A program made the position numbers and the translations under genes. From positions 1 through 64,000 of the forward strand of contig NZ_JBHFPV010000004.1 in assembly GCF_042611095.1 (NCBI RefSeq): a stretch of 64,000 bases of DNA, given 5' to 3'. This document shows positions 26,431-36,217 of this stretch, piece by piece. Each line of letters starts with the position of its first letter. Position 1 is the first letter of the stretch. Source of the DNA: Meishania litoralis. GTDB lineage: Bacteria; Bacteroidota; Bacteroidia; Flavobacteriales; Flavobacteriaceae. The notes below the pieces were generated by a model. That model had not been told where the DNA came from, made no database searches, and saw nothing but the letters and a program-made list of their open reading frames with translations.

Positions 26431-29400
26431 ATGAAGACTTATTTATTGTATGTTTTTATAGCTTCGATTTTCTTGTTTTCCTGCAATGAGAGTAAGGAGC
26501 TTGTTCTGTTTAAGAATAAGCCAAGCACTCTTACTCAAATAACTTTTAATAACAGTATTGTTGAGACTGACAGTGCCAATATTCTTACCGAAGAATATAT
26601 TTTTAATGGTGGAGGGGTCGCAGTCGGAGATTTTAACAACGATAAACTTCCAGATTTGTTCTTTACTGGAAATCAGGTGTCGAATAAGTTATATTTGAAC
26701 AAGGGCGAGTTCAGATTTATGGATATTTCTTCTGAATCCGGTATTGAAGCAACCGATAGATGGTGTACTGGAACGACAGTAGTTGATATTAATCAAGATG
26801 GCTGGCTTGACATCTACGTTTGTGCTGCTCGCGAAGCTGATTTAAAACGAAGGGCAAATCTTCTGTTTGTCAATCAGGGCCTTAACGAACACGGTATTCC
26901 TGTATTCAAGGAATCTGCAAATTCTTACGGAATTGCTGAACAAGGCAACAGTATGGGGGCAGCTTTTTTTGATTATGACAGAGATGGTCTTTTAGATCTG
27001 TATGTATTGAATAATGAACAGGTGCACATACTTCCAACTAACTATAGAAAAAAGGTTGATGATGGAACCGCCGTAAGTAACGATCGTTTATATCGGAATA
27101 ATGGTAACGGTACCTTTACTGATGTCACTCTGTCTGCCGGAATAAGGTATGAAGGTTTTGGCCTTGGAATAGCTATTGGTGATTTGAACTATGATGGTTG
27201 GCCCGATATCCACATAGGTAATGACTATCTTACCAATGATTTGCTTTATATAAATAATGGAGATGGTACATTTTCAAACGATATCGAAGATTTTATAAAG
27301 CATCAGAGTAAGTTTTCTATGGGCTGCGATATTTCTGACTACAACAATGATGGATATCTTGATATAGTTACTCTGGATATGTTGGGAGAGACCAACTATA
27401 GGATGAAGACCACAATCGGTATGAACAACTATATCAAATATGTGTTGAATGAACGTTGGGGCTATGAATATCAATATAGCAGAAATATGCTGCATGTTGG
27501 CAATGGACCCGGTATACCCTTAAGTGAAATTGGCCTTCAAGCAGGTGTGTCTAGAACGGATTGGAGTTGGTCACCTTTATTTGCTGATGTTGACAACGAT
27601 GGATTTCGAGATTTGTTGATAACCAACGGATTTCCTAGGGATATTACGGATAAAGATTTTGGAGATTTTAGATTGAGCGTAAGTCAGTATTTGAGTCCTT
27701 ACAAGATTTTGGATTCTATTCCCGTTGCCAAAGTACAGAACTACGCTTTCAAAAACACAGAGGATGGACTGTTTCAAAATATGGGAAAAGAATGGGGGCT
27801 GAACTTACCTTCCTTTTCGAACGGTGCCGCATATGTTGATTTAGACCAGGATGGTGACTTGGACTATGTAGTAAATAATATTAACGATGAGGCCTTCGTA
27901 TTTGAAAATACGATCGGAGGTAGTGCCGAATCTCCACAATCTCTTAGAATATCGTTGAATGGCCCTGAATCGAACCGTATGGGTATTGGTGCCAAAATAG
28001 TGATAAGATACGGCGAAAATCAATTTCAGTATTACGAACATTATTTGACAAGGGGCTATATGTCCTCTGTAGAAGAGGTCATTCATTTCGGTCTTGGCGA
28101 TATAAGGTCGGTTGATTCGGTCGAAATACTTTGGCCAGATGGCAAATTGCAAAAAGTTATCGGCATAAAGACAAACCAGACTTTGAAATTGGACTATGAC
28201 GATTCCGATACTATTGTTGACACTGAGCCAGTTTTCCCGTTGGTGCCAAAGAAAATAAAAACAATCTTTAAAGAAATATCAAAAGAACTGTCGGTTGATT
28301 TTGTTCATCAAGAAAAAGACATTGTCGATTACAATATCCAGCGTATTTTGCCACATAAACTTACGCAGAATGGCCCATGCCTTGAAGTGGGTGACATAAA
28401 TGGCGATGGGTATGAAGATTTTATCGTTGGCAGCTCCTCCACTTTTTCGCCAAGTATATTCTTTCAAAGAAGCGATGGTACTTTTGCCGAAAAAAAGCTT
28501 TTTGACAAAGACTCGGATATGCGATATGAAGAACAGTCAATGGTTTTGTTCGATCTTGAAAATGATGGGGACCTCGATCTATATTTGGTTTCGGGTAGTG
28601 CGGAGTTTGAAGAAAAAAGTGAACTCTATGTCGACAGGCTTTTACTGAATGACGGTAAGGGCAATTTTACCTTGACTAATGATGTATTGCCCGAAGTAAG
28701 AGCAAATGGCTCAGTAGTAAAAGCCGAGGACTTTGATAATGACGGATTTACGGACCTGTTTGTTGGAGGCCGTACCCCTATTGCGAAATATCCATTACCA
28801 GACAGTAGTTTTCTACTTAAGAATGAAGCGGGTAAATTGGTTGATATTACCGACACATATGCAAAGGGTCTAAGAAAGGTCGGCATGGTTACCGATGCCA
28901 GTTGGTCGGACTATAATGGAGATGGTTTGTTAGATCTCGTTGTTGTCGGTGAATTTATGCCCTTTACGATTTTTGAAAATAAGAAAACCTCGTTTGAAAA
29001 GGTAAAATCGTCGACACTAGATAATAATCTGGGATGGTGGGAAACCGTTAGTGCCAATGATTTTGACAACGATGGTGATACGGATTTTGTGGTGGGCAAT
29101 TTGGGGTCTAATAATTTCTATCGGCCAACAAAGGAAAAGCCGGTTACCATTATAGCAAAAGATTTTGATGCTAACGGTAGTATCGACCCCGTAATGTTCG
29201 CTTATTTTAAGCAAGATGAAGATAGTTACGAAGCATTTCCAGTAAATTTTTGGGGCGATTTGAATGCTCAAAGCCCTTTGTTTAGGTCGAAATTCAATCT
29301 TTACAAGGAGTACGCCAGAACGACCAAAAATGATTTGTTCACAGAAGAAGAACTAAAAGACGCCATAACTTTGACCGGAAATACTGACAAAAGTACTTAT

Positions 29401-29802
29401 GTCGAAAATATGGGCCAAGGAGAATTCAGACTATCAGCCCTTCCCCTGGATGTTCAGGTGGCACCTGTCAATGGATTTTCGACAGGCGACTTCAATGATG
29501 ACGGCTTTATGGACGTTCTCGTAATCGGAAATGACTTTGGCAATGAGATTTTTATTGGCAGGTATGATGCCTCGAACGGTAGCCTACTCTTAGGTAATCA
29601 AAATGGAGGATTTAAAAGCCTTCATCCTGTGGCAAGTGGTTTTACGCCTAGTGGTGATGCGAAAGCAATTGCTAAGTTGAGAAGTGCTTTGGGTGAAATG
29701 TTATATATCGTTACTCAGAACGAAGGGCCTATTCTGATTTATAAACAAAAAGTTTCTAGTACTAATTCAGCGCAGAAAAATAGATTGGTTCGGAGTAATT
29801 GA
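26431..29802 (+). CDS. VCBS/FG-GAP repeat lipoprotein with ASPIC/UnbV domain (CRTAC1-like)
   Basis: A 1123-residue lipoprotein (signal ending LFSC, Cys18). Many FG-GAP/VCBS repeats with calcium-binding-like DxNxDG motifs, such as DINQDGWLD and DFDNDGDTD, form beta-propeller-like blocks in the N-terminal half (about 55-500) and again in the C-terminal half (about 650-1080). An ASPIC/UnbV domain (about 520-595) with EILWPDGKLQ lies between them. Proteins of this type are commonly encoded next to SusCD pairs in marine Bacteroidota and are thought to bind ligand or calcium at the cell surface; the exact role is unknown. It has its own promoter after the SusCD terminator. Confidence 0.9.
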   Translation: MKTYLLYVFIASIFLFSCNESKELVLFKNKPSTLTQITFNNSIVETDSANILTEEYIFNGGGVAVGDFNNDKLPDLFFTGNQVSNKLYLNKGEFRFMDISSESGIEATDRWCTGTTVVDINQDGWLDIYVCAAREADLKRRANLLFVNQGLNEHGIPVFKESANSYGIAEQGNSMGAAFFDYDRDGLLDLYVLNNEQVHILPTNYRKKVDDGTAVSNDRLYRNNGNGTFTDVTLSAGIRYEGFGLGIAIGDLNYDGWPDIHIGNDYLTNDLLYINNGDGTFSNDIEDFIKHQSKFSMGCDISDYNNDGYLDIVTLDMLGETNYRMKTTIGMNNYIKYVLNERWGYEYQYSRNMLHVGNGPGIPLSEIGLQAGVSRTDWSWSPLFADVDNDGFRDLLITNGFPRDITDKDFGDFRLSVSQYLSPYKILDSIPVAKVQNYAFKNTEDGLFQNMGKEWGLNLPSFSNGAAYVDLDQDGDLDYVVNNINDEAFVFENTIGGSAESPQSLRISLNGPESNRMGIGAKIVIRYGENQFQYYEHYLTRGYMSSVEEVIHFGLGDIRSVDSVEILWPDGKLQKVIGIKTNQTLKLDYDDSDTIVDTEPVFPLVPKKIKTIFKEISKELSVDFVHQEKDIVDYNIQRILPHKLTQNGPCLEVGDINGDGYEDFIVGSSSTFSPSIFFQRSDGTFAEKKLFDKDSDMRYEEQSMVLFDLENDGDLDLYLVSGSAEFEEKSELYVDRLLLNDGKGNFTLTNDVLPEVRANGSVVKAEDFDNDGFTDLFVGGRTPIAKYPLPDSSFLLKNEAGKLVDITDTYAKGLRKVGMVTDASWSDYNGDGLLDLVVVGEFMPFTIFENKKTSFEKVKSSTLDNNLGWWETVSANDFDNDGDTDFVVGNLGSNNFYRPTKEKPVTIIAKDFDANGSIDPVMFAYFKQDEDSYEAFPVNFWGDLNAQSPLFRSKFNLYKEYARTTKNDLFTEEELKDAITLTGNTDKSTYVENMGQGEFRLSALPLDVQVAPVNGFSTGDFNDDGFMDVLVIGNDFGNEIFIGRYDASNGSLLLGNQNGGFKSLHPVASGFTPSGDAKAIAKLRSALGEMLYIVTQNEGPILIYKQKVSSTNSAQKNRLVRSN

Positions 29803-29900
29803 ATATGATATCTTTGGCAAAGCAATATTACGTAGGTACTTTTGACGGGTTGTATTCGTATCCTTAAGGTCATATAGTCTTACATCCGGAAGTTTTGTAG

Positions 29901-30884
29901 TTATACTGCTCCATAAGTTTCCAAAATCATCTGATCGGTTTCTTCAATAGATTTGAAAACACTAAAGTCTCGCCCTTGCGTTCGTTGTGCTCCCAAGGCA
30001 TTTGCATACTTGGTGGCGGTTATATAATCGGTTCGGTTTTTTAAAATCCCGTAGCCTAGGCCGCCTGCAAACGAATCGCCGCAGCCCGTGGTGTCAACCA
30101 CATGGTCTACATGAATCGATTTGACCCTTTCATGATATATTTCACCTTCCTTTTTAAAAAAAACGGCACCGCCATTCGAGTCTAAGGTAACGATTAAGGA
30201 TTTTACCCCGTTTTCAAGGGCATGATTTGCAAATTCAGGAAGATGTTCGGTAGACCCATCATGTAGATTTACCAAACTCTCCGAATGGTATTCTTTTTCG
30301 AACCAGCAACATTTCGATTCTTCTAAATTCATTTTGAGCACATCGATATAGGGCAGCCATTGATCACGGTCGATCCAAAATTTGACCAATCGATCTCCGG
30401 TCATCGTAACGGTATTTGTGGGCCCATGGGCATCGAAAATAATCGTAGCGTCACTTTTTTTCTTGATATACTTCAAGGTTTCGAGGGGTACCTCGTAATC
30501 GGTGATCGGTACACATACGAAAACATCACAATGCAAAAGATTTTTTACGTCTTTGGGGATGATTGGGTTCATAAAACCTGTTTGTTTCTCCAATCGATTG
30601 TTTTGGTCCAAAAATTTAAGGCTGATAACATCACCTTGGTCCTGATCTGAAGTAATGTTGGCGACATTTATATTCTCATAGTCGGCAAGAATCTCCTTGA
30701 TGGCCTGTTCGTCTTTCTTGCGAACATGTGATACCAGGTGAACCGTTCCTTCATTGCCAAGAAGTTTCGACAAACCAATGGCCGTATGGGTGGCACATCC
30801 ATATTTTTCTATGACTTCACCCCTATGTGTTGTAATATGATCCCTAGGGATTGGGCCCAAAACGGCAATGTTGTATTTTGACAT
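29901..30884 (-). CDS. PfkB-family carbohydrate kinase
   Basis: A 327-residue ribokinase-like enzyme that phosphorylates a sugar or nucleoside with ATP. The C-terminal PfkB signature DTTGCGDSFAGG is present with catalytic Asp270. The N-terminal glycine-rich signature is weak (KYGCATHTAIG), so substrate assignment by motif is not possible. It follows the Tat-exported beta-propeller gene by 91 bases on the same strand, suggesting one operon. A CTGTTA/TAACAG inverted repeat (30901-30916) lies just before the start. Confidence 0.88.
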   Translation of the reverse strand: MSKYNIAVLGPIPRDHITTHRGEVIEKYGCATHTAIGLSKLLGNEGTVHLVSHVRKKDEQAIKEILADYENINVANITSDQDQGDVISLKFLDQNNRLEKQTGFMNPIIPKDVKNLLHCDVFVCVPITDYEVPLETLKYIKKKSDATIIFDAHGPTNTVTMTGDRLVKFWIDRDQWLPYIDVLKMNLEESKCCWFEKEYHSESLVNLHDGSTEHLPEFANHALENGVKSLIVTLDSNGGAVFFKKEGEIYHERVKSIHVDHVVDTTGCGDSFAGGLGYGILKNRTDYITATKYANALGAQRTQGRDFSVFKSIEETDQMILETYGAV

Positions 30885-30900
30885 AGTTATCTGCTTGTTG

Positions 30901-30916
30901 CTGTTAATAATAACAG
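30901..30916. repeat. Short inverted repeat before the PfkB kinase gene
   Basis: CTGTTA-ATAA-TAACAG, a perfect 6-bp inverted repeat 17 nt upstream of the kinase ATG. It may be an operator; no other support. Confidence 0.25.
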
Positions 30917-30975
30917 TAATTCAAAAGAACATAAGAAGATACGACTTTTTTGGAAAGTTCAAACGCAAGATGAAA

Positions 30976-32034
30976 TTAGACGCGATGTAGCTTGACAGGG
31001 TAAGTTTTTCCGGATGCCCACTGTGGAATGTAAAGGTTTTCATCGTTATCAACGAACACATCATGCGGGTTTTTAAAAGTTTTTCCGTCGTATTGTGGAG
31101 CAACCAAGACACCTCCTTTATATTCGGGAATGCTCCCTCCGGGAAAGGAGATGACGTTATTGTCCTTATCGAGAACGGCCAGCATACCGTCATAGCTGTC
31201 CCAGGTTTTGGTTACGATTACGGCAAAGTAAAGATTCTCGCCACGTATTACCGGCCTGCAGATTGAGCAACCCGGCAGCGATATGGTTTCCAAGTGTTTT
31301 CCATCCAAAGAGAAACGCTTGAATTCTTGGCTGGCCCGAGAGGTTATCAGTAAGGTTTGATTGGTTTTGTCCCTAGTATCCAAGGTGATGCCATGGCAAC
31401 AATTGAATTTGTCATCTTGGTCACCCGTTCCACCAAAATGATTTAGGTACTCACCTTTCGAATTGTAGTGAATGATAAAATTCTTTCCATAACCATCGGC
31501 CACGTAAATGTCACCATTGGGCATAATGGCGGTCTCGGTGGGTAGAAATTGGTCGTCCTTTTCATATCCGCTGACCTCCTTTGGTCTTTCCAAGGTCATC
31601 AAGACACGGCCATCCAAGGTTGTTTTTGTTACCTTGTGTGTTTCGGGATCCGTTATAAAAAGAGATTGGTCGCTGCCTTCACCGGTAATGGTCAACCCGT
31701 GCGCTCCAGGAAATTCGGTGCCCCAAGAATCCAATACTTTTCCCGATTTATCATATATCAGAACATTGTTGTTGTTTGCACCGGTCGTTGTCATAAAAAT
31801 ACGGCCCTTATGGTCCATGGCCATTTCATGGCAATCGTTTACAGGTATTTTAGATGGGTCCTGTACTCCCCATTCTTTATCTACGCGATATTTGAATTCT
31901 CCATGCCCTACAATTTCCCCCATATTTTTTGTTGAGTGTGTAATTCCAAAAGTATATTTAGGTGCGGCCAAAGTCGCCCCGGCCACTATAGTTGACTTTT
32001 TTAAGAAATCCCTTCGGCTATTATTTTTTTTCAT
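30976..32034 (-). CDS. Tat-exported NHL-like beta-propeller protein
   Basis: A protein of 352 residues from the chosen start. The N-terminus MKKNNSRRDFLKKS is a twin-arginine signal, so the protein is exported folded, probably with a bound cofactor or metal. The remainder is a six-bladed beta-propeller of NHL type with repeats such as HGLTITGEGSDQSLFITD and HGITLDTRDKTNQTLLIT. An upstream ATG at 32058 would add eight residues; I prefer 32034 because the Tat motif then has its usual position. It precedes the PfkB kinase and probably shares its transcript. The ligand or reaction is unknown. Confidence 0.82.
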   Translation of the reverse strand: MKKNNSRRDFLKKSTIVAGATLAAPKYTFGITHSTKNMGEIVGHGEFKYRVDKEWGVQDPSKIPVNDCHEMAMDHKGRIFMTTTGANNNNVLIYDKSGKVLDSWGTEFPGAHGLTITGEGSDQSLFITDPETHKVTKTTLDGRVLMTLERPKEVSGYEKDDQFLPTETAIMPNGDIYVADGYGKNFIIHYNSKGEYLNHFGGTGDQDDKFNCCHGITLDTRDKTNQTLLITSRASQEFKRFSLDGKHLETISLPGCSICRPVIRGENLYFAVIVTKTWDSYDGMLAVLDKDNNVISFPGGSIPEYKGGVLVAPQYDGKTFKNPHDVFVDNDENLYIPQWASGKTYPVKLHRV

Positions 32035-32100
32035 AACGTTTCTAGTTGTGTCCCGCATCTTACAGTGCGAGATGGTGTTGCCCTAAATTACGTTTTTTAG

Positions 32101-32124
32101 ACTAGAAAATCATCATTTTCTAGT
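32101..32124. repeat. Perfect 10-bp inverted repeat upstream of the propeller-kinase operon
   Basis: ACTAGAAAAT-catc-ATTTTCTAGT. No T run follows on either strand, so it is more likely an operator or mRNA hairpin than a terminator. It lies between the divergent propeller gene and tRNA-Val(GAC). Confidence 0.5.
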
Positions 32125-32160
32125 TTGGCAATTCATAAACTTATGAAAGAACCGTCTTTT

Positions 32161-32187
32161 TTGAATGCAAAAATAGTTATACCTTAG
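32161..32187 (+). promoter_or_regulatory. Promoter of tRNA-Val(GAC)
   Basis: A TTG at 32161-32163 ending a T run, 16 nt, then TACCTTAG (32180-32187), one mismatch from TAnnTTTG, 11 nt before the tRNA. Confidence 0.45.
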
Positions 32188-32198
32188 CGACCTCTTTT

Positions 32199-32273
32199 GG
32201 GTCATTAGCTCAGTTGGTTTAGAGCGCTGCCTTGACAGGGCAGAGGTCATTGGTTCGAATCCAATATGACCCA
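32199..32273 (+). tRNA. tRNA-Val (anticodon GAC)
   Basis: Cloverleaf: GGGTCAT pairs with ATGACCC, the anticodon stem CTGCC/GGCAG holds loop TTGACAG with anticodon GAC, and the T arm has GGTTCGAATCC. Discriminator A; CCA not encoded. Confidence 0.97.
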
Positions 32274-32442
32274 CATTCTTTCTCATTTTGGGGGTTGACA
32301 GTTGTCATTATATCGCCGTATATAGTTTTTTTATTCTTCAATATTGTTTTCGCGATTGCCTATACGGCCCTTCTGTGTTGTGGGCCATATCATTGTATAT
32401 CTTTTTCGTTTAAATAGTTCGCCTTTCACCACAATCATTTGT

Positions 32443-32450
32443 TACTTTTG
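32443..32450 (+). promoter_or_regulatory. TAnnTTTG element before the RND pump gene
   Basis: TACTTTTG matches the -7 consensus 59 nt upstream of the ATG. No convincing -33 partner is visible. Confidence 0.3.
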
Positions 32451-32509
32451 AACGTTAAGGTTTACGGGAGTTTTTCGACGAACGGAACTCTATTTGCAAA
32501 CAACGGAAA

Positions 32510-35500
32510 ATGCTTGACAGAGGCATCAAATTCTTGATCGACAACAAACTGATGGCCGTCATTTTGATGCTATTGTTTTTAGTATGGGGGCTAGTACATT
32601 CCCCTTTCGATCTTGGTGCTGGTATAATTCCGAAAAATCCCGTATCGGTGGATGCTATTCCCGATATCGGGGAAAATCAGCAGATTGTTTTCACACGATG
32701 GAATGGGCAATCTCCACAGGATATTGAAGACCAGATTACGTATCCGCTTACCGCCGACTTACTGGGTGTTCCAGGGGTAAAAACGATTCGCAGCTCTTCG
32801 ATGTTCGGGTTTTCGAGCATCTATGTGATTTTTGACGAAGACATAGATTTTTATTGGGGAAGAAGCCGTCTTCTCGAAAAGTTGAACGCCCTCCCAAATG
32901 GTTTACTTCCAGAAAACGTCAAACCAACCCTTGGCCCTGATGCCACCGCATTGGGGCAGATATTTTGGTATACATTGGAAGGAAGGGATGAAAACGGCAA
33001 TGTTACGGGTGGCTGGGACCTTCATGAGATTCGAAGTATTCAAGACTTCTATGTGAAGAACGCCCTATCAGGAGTGGAAGGGGTATCGGAAGTGGCTTCC
33101 ATTGGGGGTTATGTTCGGGAATATCAGATCGATGTAGATCCCGAGCTAATGCGGCAATACGGAATATCACTTTCAGAGGTCGTACAAGCAGTCAAGAATA
33201 GCAATAGGGATGTTGGCGCAAAAACACTTGAGATAAACCAGACCGAATATTTTGTGCGCGGACTAGGTTACGTAAAAAGTACTACGGATATCGAAAATAC
33301 CGCGGTCAGGTCAGAAAATTTCACCCCGATCCGAATCAAGGACATTGCACATGTTACTTTGGGCCCGGCCGAACGAAGGGGAATTCTTGACAAAGAGGGA
33401 GCCGAAGTCGTTGGAGGGGTCGTAGTATCGCGATATGGGGCAAACCCTATGGAGACCATTACCAGGGTCAAGCAAAAAATCGATGAAATTGAAACGGCAC
33501 TTCCGACCAAACTTTTGAAAAATGGTACCAAATCTCAACTGACCATAGTCCCTTTTTATGATCGTACCGAACTCATCGAAGAAGCCTTGGGCACTTTGGG
33601 CAATGCGTTGACATTTGAAGTTTTGATCACAATTCTTGTGGTGGTGGTGTTATTGTATAACCTACGAATTTCGGTACTGATCTCGGGCCTGATGCCGATT
33701 GCCGTACTTACCGTTTTTATTGCGATGAAATTGTTCAAGGTCGATGCCAATATCGTCGCCTTGTCAGGTATTGCAATAGCCATTGGTACCATGGTTGACA
33801 TGGGCATTATACTTTCCGAAAATATTATCCGTCATTTAGAGGCGCATCGTGATATTGGAACATCCGATATTGATAAGGTAGTTTATGAGGCGACTTCAGA
33901 AGTATCCGGAGCTATTTTGACCGCAGGGCTTACCACGATTGTCAGCTTTATTCCAGTATTTACAATGACCGGGGCAGAGGGTAAGTTGTTCACTCCTTTG
34001 GCTTTTACAAAAACAGTGGCTCTGACCGTGTCTATGATAATCGCACTTTTTTTGATACCGCCTTTTGCCGCGCAATGGTTCAAAAAAAGAAAATCCAAAA
34101 AGAATCATTTGATTTTTTTTGGGTCGACCTTGTTCCTTATTGGGGTGATTGCCGTTGTTCTTGGCTATTTGGTGGGAATCGTAATCATAGGATTCGCGAT
34201 CATTGATCTGTTTGGTAACTTCGATAAAATAACGAAGGACAGGAAGCAAACCTATTTGCTCTTTTGGAGTGCCCTTTCCATTGTATTGCTGTTGGGCTAT
34301 TATTGGCGACCCTTTGGTTATGCCCATAATTTGGTGATCAATGTACTGTTCGTTGGAGTGATTTGTGCCGTGATACTCGGGGGTATTATTTACTTCAAAA
34401 ACAGGTATGAACGAATTATGATATGGGCCCTTGAAAATAAGGTAAAGTTTTTGAGTGCTCCATTGGTGCTATTGATTCTCGGTATTTTGATTCTGTTCAA
34501 TACCGGCAAGGAATTCATGCCCTCATTGGATGAAGGTTCCTTTCTTTTGATGCCGACTTCAATGCCCCATTCGGGTATTGTAGAAAATCAACGTGTTTTA
34601 AGGCAGTTGGATATGGCGGTGGCCAATTTGCCCGAAATTGAGACCGTAGTGGGTAAATCGGGTCGGGTTGAATCTGCATTGGATCCTGCACCCCTATCAA
34701 TGTATGAGAACGTTATTTTCTATAAACCTGAATTTATTCAGGATAAAAAAGGTACTCCCATAACCTTTAAGACAGATGAAAGGGGCCTGTTCGAAACAAT
34801 TTCCGGGGACTTTGTCAAGGCGGGAAGCGGTTATAAAAGAGAAGATCTTATCGAAGACGATCATGGTGATTTTTATAGAAATTGGCGACCAGAAATTAAA
34901 ACCAAAGCAGACATATGGAATGCAATCGTAACAGCGACCAGTCTTCCTGGTATTTCATCAGCTCCTAAGTTACAGCCTATCGAAACCCGGCTCGTTATGC
35001 TTCAGACCGGTATGAGGGCCCCTATGGGCATTAAGGTCAAAGGTCAGGATCTAAAGGATATCGAGGCATTCGGATTACAACTGGAAGCTATATTGAGAAA
35101 TGTGGAGGGGGTCAAGAAGGAGGCTGTTTTTGCCGATAGAATCGTTGGCAAACCCTACCTTTTGATTAACATTGACAGAAATAAGATCGCACGCTACGGG
35201 GTATCAATTTCCGAAGTTCAAGAAACCCTAGAAATTGCTGTAGGAGGTAAAGTACTGAGCCAGACCGTAGAAGGTCGTGAACGCTATGGAATACGGGTAC
35301 GATATCCTAGGGAACTTCGTGGTTCTCCCGAAGACTTGGAAAAGATCTACCTTGATGTTCCCAATGGAATTTCAGTGCCTATTTCAGAATTTGTGACCGT
35401 TGAATACGAACAAGGCCCGCAGAACATTAAAAGTGAAAACGGATTTTTGGTAGGTTATGTACTGTTTGACAAGCTAGATGATTATTCGGAGGTAGGTGTC

Positions 35501-36217
35501 GTTGAAAATGCAAAAAAATTGATACAAGAAGGTATAGCGCAAGGCTCCTTGAAGGTGCCGGTAGGGGTTAGTTATCAATTTGCGGGAACCTATGAAAATC
35601 AACTGCATGCCGAAAAAACGTTGTCGTTTATAGTACCTTTGGTACTATTGGTCATTTTTTTGATCCTGTATTTGCAATTCCGTTCAGTATCCATCTCATT
35701 GATGGTCTTTACGGGTGTTGCAGTGGCTTTTGCCGGAGGGTTTATTATGATATGGCTCTATGGCCAATCATGGTTCATGAATTTTGGAATTGCAGGCACC
35801 AATTTTCGTGAAGTATTCAACATTCATACAATAAACTTGAGCGTTGCGGTATGGGTCGGTTTTATCGCCTTGTTTGGGATCGCCACCGATGATGGGGTCG
35901 TTATGGCCACCTATCTAGACCAGGAGTTCAAAAAGAATAGACCCAATGATATTGGGGCAATACGTGAATCGGTTTTGGAAGCGGGCAAAAAACGAATTCG
36001 TCCTTGTTTGATGACGACGGCAACGACTCTGTTGGCCTTGTTGCCCATATTGACATCCAATGGGCGGGGGAGTGATGTAATGATACCGATGGCCATTCCA
36101 AGTTTTGGAGGTATGCTGATTGCCTTGATTTCATTGTTTATCGTTCCGGTATTGTTTAGTTGGAGAAAAGAGGCGGAATTGAAATATTCGGCGCAAAATA
36201 AAGTTTTAGGAGTATGA
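32510..36217 (+). CDS. cusA: Heavy-metal RND efflux pump, CusA/CzcA family
   Basis: The inner-membrane proton-driven pump of a tripartite metal exporter, 1235 residues. It has the RND pattern of two halves with large periplasmic loops, and the proton-relay segments IGTMVDMGIILSEN and FGIATDDGVVMATYL. The Met-rich VMLQTGMRAPMG segment aligns with the region holding a copper-binding methionine in E. coli CusA, which favours Cu+/Ag+ over Zn/Co. It is nearly 190 residues longer than E. coli CusA because of an extra hydrophobic insertion (about 535-640) in the middle, as seen in other Bacteroidota homologs. The adaptor gene overlaps it by 4 bases (ATGA). No CusC-type outer-membrane channel is encoded here. 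Confidence 0.92.
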   Translation: MLDRGIKFLIDNKLMAVILMLLFLVWGLVHSPFDLGAGIIPKNPVSVDAIPDIGENQQIVFTRWNGQSPQDIEDQITYPLTADLLGVPGVKTIRSSSMFGFSSIYVIFDEDIDFYWGRSRLLEKLNALPNGLLPENVKPTLGPDATALGQIFWYTLEGRDENGNVTGGWDLHEIRSIQDFYVKNALSGVEGVSEVASIGGYVREYQIDVDPELMRQYGISLSEVVQAVKNSNRDVGAKTLEINQTEYFVRGLGYVKSTTDIENTAVRSENFTPIRIKDIAHVTLGPAERRGILDKEGAEVVGGVVVSRYGANPMETITRVKQKIDEIETALPTKLLKNGTKSQLTIVPFYDRTELIEEALGTLGNALTFEVLITILVVVVLLYNLRISVLISGLMPIAVLTVFIAMKLFKVDANIVALSGIAIAIGTMVDMGIILSENIIRHLEAHRDIGTSDIDKVVYEATSEVSGAILTAGLTTIVSFIPVFTMTGAEGKLFTPLAFTKTVALTVSMIIALFLIPPFAAQWFKKRKSKKNHLIFFGSTLFLIGVIAVVLGYLVGIVIIGFAIIDLFGNFDKITKDRKQTYLLFWSALSIVLLLGYYWRPFGYAHNLVINVLFVGVICAVILGGIIYFKNRYERIMIWALENKVKFLSAPLVLLILGILILFNTGKEFMPSLDEGSFLLMPTSMPHSGIVENQRVLRQLDMAVANLPEIETVVGKSGRVESALDPAPLSMYENVIFYKPEFIQDKKGTPITFKTDERGLFETISGDFVKAGSGYKREDLIEDDHGDFYRNWRPEIKTKADIWNAIVTATSLPGISSAPKLQPIETRLVMLQTGMRAPMGIKVKGQDLKDIEAFGLQLEAILRNVEGVKKEAVFADRIVGKPYLLINIDRNKIARYGVSISEVQETLEIAVGGKVLSQTVEGRERYGIRVRYPRELRGSPEDLEKIYLDVPNGISVPISEFVTVEYEQGPQNIKSENGFLVGYVLFDKLDDYSEVGVVENAKKLIQEGIAQGSLKVPVGVSYQFAGTYENQLHAEKTLSFIVPLVLLVIFLILYLQFRSVSISLMVFTGVAVAFAGGFIMIWLYGQSWFMNFGIAGTNFREVFNIHTINLSVAVWVGFIALFGIATDDGVVMATYLDQEFKKNRPNDIGAIRESVLEAGKKRIRPCLMTTATTLLALLPILTSNGRGSDVMIPMAIPSFGGMLIALISLFIVPVLFSWRKEAELKYSAQNKVLGV

